Shown piece after piece: positions 47,870-59,335 of a DNA stretch of 64,000 bases; within the stretch, counting starts at the first letter, position 1, and each line of letters opens with the position of its first letter. The position numbers were made by a program, and so were the translations under genes. The DNA comes from Sphagnum magellanicum (Eukaryota > Streptophyta > Sphagnopsida > Sphagnales > Sphagnaceae). Below the pieces are notes generated by a model. The model was not told the origin of the DNA. It searched no databases and worked only from the letters and a program-made list of their open reading frames with translations. Location: positions 20,067,666-20,131,665 of the forward strand of contig CM038919.1 in NCBI GenBank assembly GCA_021904315.1, read 5' to 3'.

Positions 47870-50030
47870 ATATGGGCAAAATCTATTGTTGGGGAGGATG
47901 GGTTGATAAATGTTGTGAAGTGTTAAAGGTGTTAAATGTGTTTCAAGGTTGAACACAAGGAACATTTTTTTGGTCCTAAATTTGACTACCTTTCCAAACA
48001 TGCTAGAAAGGGGAAGACAAACGTTACCATGAATGGTGTGTACATAGGTAAGTTTTTATTTTCTAAAGACTCCCAACATTCTTAAAACAAAGTTATCTAT
48101 GCAAGCATGGTAAGGGATTCTATTATTTTGCATCTTGTGATGAAAGGGGATGGGAATGATGATAAGTGAAAGCTTGTCCAATTCGATGTTGATTTGCATT
48201 TGTTGATGGAAGGAATGCCAATCACTAATTTTGAAAGTTTGAAGTTTTTATTTAAATAGCTTGGTGTGAAAAATAACTTTGAAAAACACTATAATGATAG
48301 CTCAATGTGGTCCACGATTGTTCACAACCACACCAACTAGTGTTAGATGCCCTTAACAAGTTGTGGTTCAATCTAGTTATGTTAATATAAGTTATGATGA
48401 AGTCACGAGCTTGGACAACCATTTTGGGACAATGTGCATGTGTATGTTGGTCATAATTAGAGGATGGTCCTTATTTTTATTTATTTTTAAATCATGTTGT
48501 TGATGGTGTAGGTGCAAACAACATGATGAGATAATCACCAAAGCCCTAATCACATAAGGTGCATTGACCATATGTATGTTGGTCATAACTAGAGGAGGGT
48601 GCCTATATTTTTGTCTTTGGATCGTGTGGTTCATGGTGTAGGTGCAAACTTTTGATTAAATTAATCATTGAAACCCTAATTGCATAAGGTGCACTAACCA
48701 AGGAAAACATTCCCATGAAACTTGACATTTCATTTGAAACTAATGGGGCAGTTATGTTTCAAGGAATTTGCAATGGTGTGACAATACAAATTCAAGAAAT
48801 TTAATACACACCCCACATGATTGGGGTGCATAATGTATGGCCCATTATCTAAATTTGGCGGTGCAACCCTTAAACCACTTGCCCTTTATTTCAAGGGTAG
48901 AAGGTCTACTCCAACAACTTTTTTTTTCATCTTTTCCATCTTCATATGAAGGTGTACATTTTGCCCATAGCCTTAAACATCACCTCAAATTTCAAAAGTT
49001 GGCAAAATTGATGGAAACAAAAAGGAACAAAATTTTGAGGAATGTGCACACTAAGTAGATCCATATCTTTGCTCCCATTACACAAATGGAGGAATTCTAC
49101 ACATTGAATTCCTACATATGGGCTTGATGCACTAACAAATGTTAAGGCTATTGTTAATTTGGAACACTTGATGAATATAAAAGTTTTATTAGGTTTGTCA
49201 TGTGTGCTTATGTTGTTGGAAGTAATGCATAACCTTATTAAATTTAGCTAGATGTGAAATGTATGTGTGTGATTTCAACTATAGTCAAAATGTGCCAAGG
49301 GGATGTACGTGTTTTATTCTAATGCAACCACAATTGTCAAATCCTTTATGTTCCATGTAGGTTCGATGCTTTGATGGAAGTTAGATACAAGGGAATCATG
49401 ATGAAATTGGTCACAAATCCAACCACAAGGATTAATCATTTGGTTTTTGATTATTTAAAGCAACACATATCAACTAGGCATAAGGATCCAACTAATAATG
49501 GTGTGTCTTGGATGATTACACAAGTGTTTTTCAATGTGGTTATTTCTATGAAACAACAATGTTACAATGGCCCATGTGGATGAATTGATTATTGGAGACA
49601 AGGTTCCTTGCCCAAATTGTAATGGATGCCTTAAGGATAATTTGTCTTTAATATTTGTTTTTAAAAGAATCTGCTAAAATTTAATTCTACAAACATTTGG
49701 AGGTCATAAAAGGTGCAATTGGCATTTCAAGGCTAAATAATGGGATGGAAATGCCAATTTGTATATGCAAGCTAGTCTTTTCAAGATCACCATGGTAAAC
49801 AATGCAAAAGTTGCATGAAGGAACCACATGACTTGAACCCTATTACTAAATTGTGATGGAACTTGACCTTGTCCCAAATTCTAATTTTTAAGATTCTAAA
49901 ATATATCAAGGTGGTGGAAATTGCAATTGCCAAATTGATTAAAAGTGGGAAAAATGAAAGATCTTTTTACCACTATCCTTAATGAATAATAAGTTGTGCA
50001 ATAGGCTTACTGAAAAAATGTTCATCTAGT
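47870..50030 (+). pseudogene. Broken hAT-like transposase (DUF4371/KIAA1586 type)
   Basis: Plus-strand pieces in changing frames follow the order of a hAT-like transposase family common in plants. First is a zinc-finger-like block, FKVEHKEHFFGPKFDYLSKH, then ARKGKTNVTMNGVYIGK (about 47950-48050). A segment follows reading RRVPIFLSLDRVVHGVGA (near 48600), then MAHYLNLAVQPLNHLPFISR and VEGLLQQL (48837 onward). Next come FQKLAKLMETKRNKILRNVH, then TK and a stop where the family has W (about 48990-49056). CQGDV and similar words lie near 49300. Finally EPHDLNPITKL, YIKVVEIAIAKLIKSGKNER (about 49820-49965) corresponds to the C-terminal dimerisation part. Stops and shifts show the element is dead. 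Terminal inverted repeats and 8-bp target duplications were not located. Confidence 0.75.
48440..48700. repeat. Tandem duplication, 131-bp period, inside the hAT-like relic
   Basis: The copies at 48440-48570 and 48571-48700 share TGTATGTTGGTCATAA, TGGTGTAGGTGCAAAC, CCCTAAT and CATAAGGTGCA in the same order. Both copies correspond to the same stretch of the transposase, so that part is present twice. Confidence 0.8.
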
Positions 50031-53026
50031 TGGAAGGTTCATGGAACATTTCTTTGTTTTAATTGTTGTTAGTTTGAACTTGTTGTAATGGATGAACTTT
50101 AACCTTTGGACTTTAGAATCATTAGAATTTAAAAACAACTTGTTTACATGAAAAGTCACAAAAGGGACAAAGTAATTATTCAGTTCCTTCATATGATATA
50201 TCTTACAACTTGCAAATGTTAATATGCAGTCCTTTAGCTTGACAAATGTCAAGCTCAAAATGTTTCTACTTGAACTAATACCATCAAGAAGTCCCTAGTA
50301 TTCCTCCCCAAAAGGGTGTTGGCCTTATTTGAATGAATTCTACCACTTTCATTTTTAACTTTTTAGGCTAATTGAAAGCCCAACTTCCTACATACCTAGC
50401 CCAAGCAACCACCACCTAATCTTCCTCTATTGGTCTATTGAATGCATAATTTGTCATTTAATGTAAGTGAAGTTCTAATTCACTTTGGGGGTTACTAAAC
50501 ACTTGTTAGTGCTTTCATTGTGGTAAAATAGTCAATTGAATAACAATTAGGATACCCCAAATAATGGGTAAAAACACAATTAAAGGGACTCTTTGGATTG
50601 TCATAATCATAATTTTTTTAGATTGTAGATGAATTTACAATGTAAAGTCATGTTCAACATTAAAATTGTTAAATTTTGAAATATCCATGTTGCAATAGAT
50701 TTTAGTGGGAATCATATCTTAAAATATGAATAAATTCTATAAAAATAGTGGACTCATAATGGACTTTTGAAATGATGACATTGCATTTGTCACATAGATA
50801 AAACAAAAAATGGTGAACTCAAAAAAATGTCATAATGATGTTAAAATTAACATTGAAAAAAAATGCATTGAAACTTTTTTGATACAAGAAATTTTGATTG
50901 TTTAATTTTTTTAATGTCATTATTTTCATGATTTAAATGATTTGTTGTCCACTTCATATTGAAATATTCAACTTTCACATGGATTTTTGGACCAATCGCA
51001 TGTCTAGTGATATTTATAAGGTGTCCTCCTAATAATTTTGACCAAAGGCATAGGAAATAATTACAATATTTATATTTTAATAATTATTGTAATCATAGGA
51101 ATTTGAAGTAGTGTAAGAGTCTTCAAAATGTCAAAAGTAAATCACCTACCCATGCTTTTACCCTATCCACTTGATTGACAAAAAATATATATTTCACAAC
51201 CACCTGAATGCCACGTTTTTACTCCAAGTAGCTTTTGCATAGCTCCCCACCTAAATTGGTTGTACCTATACTTGTAAATGACACATGAAAATTTTTGATA
51301 GCCCAATTGTCTACTTTAAATTCACCATCTTATTGAAATTTTCTACCTCATTAAACAAAAGTCGCCATGTGTGAGCTATGTCATAAAAAGACTTGCCACC
51401 TATGCTAACACAATTTTTTTTTAAAAACACATTGGATGTTATATCAAAAAATTGAAAATCATAAACCTTGAAACTCACCAATGATTTATTTTAAACAAAT
51501 TTATTTCCTTGGCAAATAAGTTAGTCAGCATTGAGCTAGTTGGGAAACTTTTTTTTAACATTACCATGAATACCATTTGCAAAAACTATAATTGTTGTAT
51601 CTTAGTTGTTTAAAATACTCAAATCCAATGCAAACAAATTGAGCTCAATGACATCAAGCATAAATCTATGATGTCAAATGCAACCCTGGAAGGGCCCTAA
51701 ACCCAGGAAGGGCCTTGTATCAGCCGGCCTCAGCTGGGCCCGCAAACCAAGGAAGAGCCTCAAAACCATTCCTAACTTGCATTTTCTAATTTTTTTTTTT
51801 TTTAATTTTTTTTTGACAAAATTGGGATCTTTCTTTCATGAATGGAAGTTCCTTGAATTGGGATTTTCTGGGAGTGGAAGGTGCCTTTCTACTTTAGAGG
51901 GAAATTCTGTAAATGGTTGTGACTGAAATTACAAAGGGAAATTTTGGAAAGTTCATTATGATAGGGGGAAGGCCCGTCCCAATGGCCTCCCCTAAGTTGA
52001 AGGTCATAGGCCCAAGAATTAGGGTAGGCCCACAGGAGCAGGCTCCCCCCAGTTTATTTTTTAACAATTGTGATGTACCTGAAGTGGCAATCATCCATAA
52101 GATAGGTAGTCATTTAGAAAGATTTGCCTAAAAAAATATGAAAGAAAAGAAAGATTAAAGCATCCTTCTATGTTCATCACTACTTGATAAAGAGTCTGAA
52201 AATTTGTTTAAAATTTTAAACCAAAGAAAACAGTTACTTTTCACCATTTTCAAAAAAACACAATTCGGTGGAAATTTACTAGAATTAATATATTGTTCCT
52301 AATGTAATGTACAAAAGGTTTTTAACTTGAAATGGTGGATGGTTTGCATGCAAATGGTAGAAGGCACCTTCAATTGACGCAAGCATCTTGCACATAGGGA
52401 GGCACTTTCAAATACAAAGAAAAAAACCTTGGAGTGCTTTACATGTAAGGGAAGGGTGGATGAGCTTATACATTGTCCCAACTATCAACCTCATTCCCAT
52501 GTCCAAGATCAATAGAAGCCCGTCCCCCTCCCCCCATTAACCTACCCTTCCCTCTTGTAAAAACCTAACCTAAACCTTGAAGGGAGAAACCTTATGCTTG
52601 CTTGTGAGGAGCTTGCAAATTTTGTAAGATGCTTGGGAGGCGATGCTAGGAGAGAGATTAGGTTTTGTGATTTTCCTCTACATACAAAAAGAAATTTTAG
52701 GTCAGGTTGTTATGATAATTACAAATAAACTAAAACCCTTTACCACACTCAAGGAATTTCGCTCCCTTTTTGCCAATCAAAACACAAGAATATGAAAGGA
52801 CCCCATATGTTTTTGACTTCAATTTCATTTTTGGTGGTTGGATTTGGTGTTGCTTGAGCTGAATGAGGATAACCAAAAAATTTCAACCATTATACCTTGA
52901 GCAAGGTATAATGACCCAATAGGAGGTTTCCATCAAAGTTAAAATCCAAAAACTATACAATTTTGTACACAAACAAAATATATTCACCATCACCCACACA
53001 AACAAGCCAACAATTGTCAATCCTTC
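50031..53026. other. No gene recognised
   Basis: AT-rich sequence with a less AT-rich patch at about 51680-52070 that contains GGAAGGGCC and GGCCCAxG words in several short overlapping frames. A plus-strand stretch near 52430 reads TLECFTCKGRVDELIHCPN, slightly reminiscent of a zinc-binding segment, but without support around it. Confidence 0.35.
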
Positions 53027-53202
53027 TATCATCATGTTCCTCAATTGCCAAGTATTTCACAATTGTCCAACAAACACATTTTACACCTGATAAAATCACA
53101 TTTACCAATCTAACTTTTATCATCATGTTCTTCAATTGCCAAGTATTTCATGATTGTCCAACAAACACATTTTACACTGACAAAATCACAGTTTCCAATC
53201 TA
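53027..53202. repeat. Tandem duplication, ~91-bp period
   Basis: The copies at 53027-53112 and 53118-53202 share TATCATCATGTTCxTCAATT, GCCAAGTATTTCA, GATTGTCCAACAAACACATT (first copy AATTGTCC...) and CCAATCTA, with few differences. The recent look contrasts with the decayed repeats elsewhere. Confidence 0.85.
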
Positions 53203-54130
53203 ATCTCAAAACATTTCACAAAACAGAACAAAACATTATGTCACTCTTTGAACCAAAATTCCCTAACCATCATGATGGTTATAATTAGAAGGTTCTTTAG
53301 GCTCTCTTATGATCAGATCACTACTATACAAAATGTGAATGCAATTCATTTTTTCCTATTCAATGGACCAATGAATTCATTGCAACCACAATAGGTTGAA
53401 TTCAGTGACATCACATGGTGTACATAGACACATTTTATTACAATGGATTGAGAATCAAATCATTAAGCACCAAATTTTTGGGTCTGGGCAAGTTTATTAT
53501 TGGAGCTCCCTCCATTACAATTAACTGGAACCAGGCCTACAAAGTCATTCCCTAGCCCTTGTCTTGACATTCTTTTTGCTGGGAAGAACTTTTAAGCACT
53601 GGTTCTGGGGACAAAAAAACTATATGTCAAATAATAAAAACACTTGTGGGGTAATGAGCTGACAACCAGATCTTGCAACTAGGTATATTGCTTCATCAGC
53701 CCATCTACACCACCAATTCATTAAAAACTTGTAAGGACCATGTTTTGTGAAGGTCTCATATACATGTTTTGCAATTTTGATATGTAAACACTTGCTTCTC
53801 AGACGAAGCAAAACAGTTGGTATGTGACTCCCAACTGTGGGTGTTACATGCTAACCCTATGAAAAGAACAAGGTGAATCATGAAGTAAACCTTCCATAAA
53901 ATCATGAGAAATTGATGGATGTGTAGATCACAAGGCCTCGACCCCTTTAGGTGCCGAGGCATCGTAAGCCTACTCTTTAGGTGCAGAGGGTACATTTGCA
54001 TACAGGGTTGGTGATGAGTAGTAATTGGAACTTGTGCTCATGTTGCAAGGGCAAGTAGACCAGGTGTTGATGGTGATGGCATGAGTGAACCAGTACTCAC
54101 CAGCACACTATGTAAGATGGATGATGTGTG
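53203..54130. other. No gene recognised
   Basis: Short open frames only. Two related words, CCTCGACCCCTTTAGGTGCC and CTACTCTTTAGGTGCAGAGG, lie near 53940-53990. Confidence 0.4.
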
Positions 54131-54750
54131 GGCACGAAACACTTTTTTATTTTATTTCTGTCCCCTAGTCAATCACCATCTCATAGCTAACTGCTATGGT
54201 TACCTCCCATAGCCAACTTCGATGGTTCACTATGTGCTAACCATCCACATGCTTTTACCTACCTAGTACCCACCTAGTGCTTACCAAGTGCTTTACCGAC
54301 TTACCTAGTAACCACTTACATCCGTATCTACTTCCCCATGATATGTGCCCACTTACATAGGTAGTGTGAGTGGAAAAGCAGGATGGTTTATAAAAAAGGG
54401 TTACCAAGGTGAAACCTTTCGCTTTGATAACTCAGTTGTGGTTCATCAACAAGTGAGTCATAACTCATAACAGGTTTCCAATGGATGGTGCACTAGTAGG
54501 TGTCATTGGCTCACATAATCCCTCCTATGTTAGGACAACATAGGCCCACCAGCACACCACCTGTTGAAAGCTTGTTACAGTTATGACTCAGCAGTTGTGA
54601 ATGAATCCATACACAACTGAGTTAACATCGGGTTTCACCTTGATAACTTATTTTATCAAAGATTGGTCCTGGAGGTAGGTAGGTAGGTAGGTAGGTTAGT
54701 AAGTAAAAAATAAATGGGTACTCAGTAAATAAGGGGTGTTTCGCACTATG
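54131..54750. mobile_element. Foldback (MITE-like) element, ~620 bp
   Basis: Arms of an inverted repeat pair over much of this segment. CAAGGTGAAACC...TAACTCAGTTGTG (54405-54440) pairs with CACAACTGAGTTAAC...GGTTTCACCTTG (54612-54642). Further in, TGAGTCATAACT pairs with AGTTATGACTCA, and AACAGGTTTCCAAxxGGTGC with a matching stretch on the other side. Further out, CCTAGTACCCACCTAGTGCTTAC pairs loosely with the TAGGTAGG run and GGGTACTC, and the ends GCACGAAACAC and GTGTTTCGCAC mirror each other. No coding sequence is present. No target duplication is evident. Class is unassigned. Confidence 0.6.
54674..54698. repeat. (GTAG)n microsatellite
   Basis: GGTAGGTAGGTAGGTAGGTAGG inside the right arm of the foldback element. 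Its reverse complement partly matches the CCTACCTAG words of the left arm. Confidence 0.85.
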
Positions 54751-55275
54751 ACATTGTCATTTACATTAGAAAATGTCTTGAGACAAAAGAAGAATAATGA
54801 AAACTCAAATATTTCACCCTGCAAAAACATACCTAATTTTCAAAAACCCTCAAATAGAAACTTAAATCCTTCAAGATATTATAACTCTATAACTAATCTC
54901 AAGTTTCCAACACAATCCAAAACATCATCTTTCAAAAAAATCCTCATATAAAAATGAACCTTTTACCTAGGGGCAAAAATCCCTTAAGCTACTCTATAAT
55001 GAATCTAAACACAATGAGCCAATAAATGGATGCCTTTAAATGGTTACCTAGTGTGTAGGTAAGGCTACCTACCAAGGAGGTTGTTGGTAGCTAGGTAGGA
55101 AAAATAGCAATTGAGAAAATGCACCATAGTTGTTGCTAGGTAGCGAACTGGAATTGGATGGAAAAGTGTTTCTTGACCACCCTTTCCCTCATGGTGTGCA
55201 CTGGTCGTGGCTGTTGCTTCACTCTGGCTCAAAGAGAGTGCTATGAATTTGCTCTGCATTTGCAGATCACTTAAA

Positions 55276-55330
55276 CCTTTTCCGTGAGCGCCCCCACTAC
55301 TGCTACATATATTTTCACTGCTCCTACCTA
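55276..55330. repeat. Direct repeat copy A (TGAGCGCCCCC...ATATATTTTCACTG)
   Basis: CCTTTTCCGTGAGCGCCCCC, then ACTACTGCTACATATATTTTCACTG recurs at 56401-56456 about 1.13 kb downstream in the same orientation with few differences. The sequence between has no gene. The pair may mark the ends of a small element or a segmental duplication. Confidence 0.65.
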
Positions 55331-56400
55331 CTAGAGAAGAGTGGTTTGATGACTCATTTGTGTCCTGGTCACTTTTAAGAGAATTATAAGGTTTGCAAGA
55401 GATATTTGGGAGTTTTGGTGGAGCACCGTCATTCCCATTCGACAGTATGAGTTCTTGACTTCAAAGTTCAGAAGCTTCAATTTGATGTCAGAGACAATGA
55501 AAAATTGTAGTCAATTGATGGTCTTTAGGGGGAAAAAAGCCACGCAACAGGCAGTGGGGACCCATAGTGAACTGATTGGGGATGTACACAAAATCCTATG
55601 GCATGAGCCAAAGATCTTGTCTACTGTCACCAACATTGTCTTCATCATCTCTGGCCAGCCATCTCCAGCTGCTTGTTGCTCCAATGCCTTTGATCGTCAC
55701 ATTCACCAAACCATTGCATACACGTAAAGACCTGCTCCAATTTTTAGCAGTACCCAGCTTTTCTTTTTCCTCCGCTATTTGGGGGGCATTTCAAAAACGG
55801 AAAACTCACTTTTGCAGGCATTCCATTTTTCAAACAACGCCCCCCCAAAAAGCCCATTTTTCTTCATGGATGAATGAAAATCATCCACAAGAGGAAATAA
55901 CCAAACTTGGCTACAGGGTTTGAGAGGAAAAAAGAAACTTTAGTGTGAATCTTGCTATATTTTGGTGACCTGTTGTAACTTATTGTCTAAACATGACTTC
56001 CCCTCCCCCCAAAAAAAATCCTTGAAATCTGACAACTTTGGTGCCTTTTTTAAACAAAATTCCTGTGTCCAGTCACACTGAATTTGTTTTTGGTCACCAA
56101 GTGGTGAAAATTAGCCCCAATTTTTCTTTTTAACCTCTAGTACTAGTAAGTAAAAAGTGAGCCTTTGAGCTTTCAAGTTGGATCTCTCCTCTGTCAAGAA
56201 AATTTGCCAGAAGAACAGGTTGACAGCCCCCTTTCTCGTCAACATTCATTAAAGTTATCCGTACAGTCAGGCGATTAGGGGGTGAGAATCGCCAGTTTCG
56301 GCATAATAGGGCATCAAATGCGTAACTGGGAATGAAATTTTACAAAACGAAATAACTAGGACCTAATCTAGTTTTTCCACCAGAGTTTCATCCCCTCTTT

Positions 56401-56456
56401 CCTTTTCCTGAGCGCCCCCCACTGATGCTACATATATTTTCACTGCTACTACCTGT
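56401..56456. repeat. Direct repeat copy B
   Basis: CTTTTCCTGAGCGCCCCCCA, then CTGATGCTACATATATTTTCACTG matches copy A. Similarity stops shortly after ACTACCT on both sides. Confidence 0.65.
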
Positions 56457-57856
56457 ACAACTACTATAATTACTCTCGAACCTTGTGCATTAAATGCTGA
56501 GTTTCAGTATTTTCTTCCGAAATTTTATAAAGCTTCATTACTTTACTGATACCACTGAAAGAGGGGATAATGGGTGAAAGCAGAGGGGCTAGGGGGAAAA
56601 TATTAATTCTTAAAAGGATACGGGGGTGAAAGAGAGGGTGACTTTACTGATGACTTCATTAACTCAAAACAGAAAACCCTTGGGAAACTAAGTTTCTGCT
56701 CTTAATTAATGCTTGTCTGAAAAGACAAAGTCAAGATCTAGAGGGGTGGGGGGGGGGGTGAGGTTATCCCAACTCAGGAGAATGCACAAGAGAGATATGT
56801 TGCAGAGGGGGGAGGGGGAAGGGAGTGTGTTTATGTGGGTGTTGGTTGCAGAGGGTTCTGTTTCTGTCAGCAATAACAACTACCTCCTGTTGCAGATGTG
56901 TGTCCATCCAAGAAGCTGTACTTTTGGACATTACCATACTTGGAATGTGCAGAGGCTTCCAGCATAGCAAGCTTCACTATTCACCAACAGTTGGAAAGCC
57001 TGAAGTAGCAAATGCTCATCACTTTGATGTAGCAGGGTGGGGGGAAGGAGCACATTGTTTGAGGACAAAACTTGCACACAAAAAGCTATGGAAAATGGGC
57101 AAGTAGTTGGAAGGACCATCAGAACACAGGATTTGGGTTGCTTCGGGACCTTCCAAAAAAGCATTACTAATGGCACAAAGAGAGAGACAGAGAGAGTGAG
57201 AGAGGAAGGTCTACAGTAACCAGGGACCACAGTATAATATCTTGGGCCACCAGTTACAACTCTCAGCACTAGTAGTGATGGCCTAAAGGATGTTGAAATT
57301 CAGAGTACTATCAAATTTAAAGCATGGGAGAGAACCTTCAAAGAAATGATAGTTCAAAGAGCATCTTCACCTGTAGCACTAAACTAGCCTGGAAAACTGT
57401 ATTTGGGATGAAGAATACTACTCAATTAGTGTGAAAAAACTCACTTTGGACCTGTTGATAGGCCCTTGATACAGTGCCTTTCAAGGGGGCCTGTATGATG
57501 AATTGAGTTTTTTTTATTGGTCAACTATAATAATTGGCCCAGGTGGTGACATTGCTTGACACTTTATATGGTACTGTTTTTCATGTTTATGCATGGGGAT
57601 GGTGGGGAATGATTAGCATTGTATAAGGTTTTTTTTAATTATTTGTTTAATAATTTATTTATTTAATTTTTAGAATTTCACCAAAAGCAATATTAGAAAT
57701 CAAATTGTCAAAAATGAAGTGACTTTGAAAAGTTTCAATTGCCAGAAGTGAGAAAAAAAGATAGTAAAAGTCACCAAATTTCTATATTTGGTTTTCAATG
57801 TGTAGCCATAAATATAGAAGGTTTTGATTAGAGATTCATACTCACTCCATATCTAG
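56457..57856. other. No gene recognised; G-rich patches
   Basis: There are runs of G near 56750 and 56810 and several short overlapping open frames of up to about 110 codons on both strands. None shows a motif and none has convincing splice sites. Confidence 0.35.
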
Positions 57857-57940
57857 TTTATAGCCAGATTTGGCTAAATCTTTCTAGGAATGATCATTTT
57901 TTTTTCACCATCTTCCTACGGATGATCACCACATATGCTA
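57857..57940. repeat. Dispersed repeat, copy 2
   Basis: AGTTTATAGCCAGATTTGGCTA, TTTCTAGGAATGATCA, then CCTACGGATGATCACCAC. It matches the segments at about 15600 and 59276. Confidence 0.55.
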
Positions 57941-59275
57941 CATTAAAATATTCATTAAAACAAAGTGCACAAGTAATGTGCTAGAACCCTATTGGTAAAT
58001 AGCTATTACACATTGAACTGTTAGTTCACTCAAAATAACTAAGAAATCAAATTCACACCACCAAATCCAGCAATATAGTTGGACTGAAAAAAAAACCATC
58101 TTCAGGCGCGCACACAAGCAACTGTATTCTGCCAAACATTGAAAAGAATGATCCCTTTCTAGCATTTCCATTGGCCCTCTAAAATTCTCACAAACCTACG
58201 AAACCCTATTACATATTTTTAATTGTCATAAAAATTCACCAAATCCAACAATTTCATTGACCATAAAGACACGGTTCAAAACACTGCATTTCATGTTGGA
58301 TGTCATAAACACTAATAGAGGCCCAAATAGAGGGTGTGAGTAAAGACACTCTTAGAATGTCTAAAGAAATAGCAGTTTTATTGCATGCCCATCATCATGA
58401 GTCTGGGTATTCATGGACAAAGATCTCTCTATCTTCATCATTTAGTCTTCTGGATAAGAGTAAAAGACTCAAGAAGCATCTTGAGTTGGATGGAGCTTTT
58501 CCTCTGCAGCATTGCTTTGCTCTTCTGTGGTTGCTTTCTGTTTTTAGTGGCCTTGCCTACTAAAGGCAACCATATTGTGTTTAGATTCATTTTATAGTAT
58601 AGTAGCTTAAGGGATTCTGGCTCCTAGGTAATAATAATAATAAGTCTATTTTTATATGAGGGATTTTTGAAAGAGGGTATTTTGGCTTGTGTTGAAACTT
58701 GAGATTAGTTACAGAGTTGTAATATCTTGAAGGATGTTTTGGTTTCTTTTAGAGCTTTTTTTGAAGATTAGGTATATTTTTGCATGGTGAAATATTTGAG
58801 TTTCCATAATTCTTCTTTTGCCTTAAGATACTTTTTAATGTAAATGGCAAAGGCCATGGTGTGACACCATCCTTGTTCTCTCGTAGTAAAAGACAAAAAA
58901 TCATCTCAAGTGCTTACCTATATTATCATCACCCACAACAGCCTATTTCAGCCTATACACCATATTTATTACAGCCAACATAGAGTGCTCATTATTTCCC
59001 CATCAACACCTGTAAACATGAAAATTTTAACCATATAAAATGAGACTATTTCAATGCAAACACCCCCCGGCCAATCAAACACAATCATTTTCTTTTATTG
59101 ACGCTTTTGGAGATTATTGTATATAGTAATTTTTTTTTCCAGCTGATGATTTTTCTTTCCCATGATGAAAAATAAATAAAAATAAAAATCTCCGGCTTTT
59201 TTTTGTTAAGTTTGAGTAGATAGCAAACAATATAGAAGGATGCTCAAATATTTTTACTTTCAATGTTTGTATTTT
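57941..59275. other. No gene recognised
   Basis: Short open frames only. A plus frame at 58336-58563 begins MSKDTLRMSKEIAVLLHAHH but has no known domain. A TAA/TAATAATAA run lies near 58630. Confidence 0.35.
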
Positions 59276-59335
59276 CAGGTAGCCAGATTTGGCTACATTG
59301 TCTCATGGATGATCACCACTTTACCAACATCACAA
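59276..59335. repeat. Dispersed repeat, copy 3
   Basis: AGGTAGCCAGATTTGGCTAC, then CTCATGGATGATCACCAC. It matches the copies at about 15600 and 57857. Confidence 0.55.

Noticed and set aside
49340..49365. GTAGGTTCGATGC, resembling a tRNA T-loop
   Set aside because: No matching acceptor stem, D-arm or anticodon arm could be built around it.
56713..57269. Cluster of overlapping frames on both strands of up to 112 codons
   Set aside because: No conserved motif, low-complexity G-rich sequence, and all frames are equally open, which suggests composition rather than coding.
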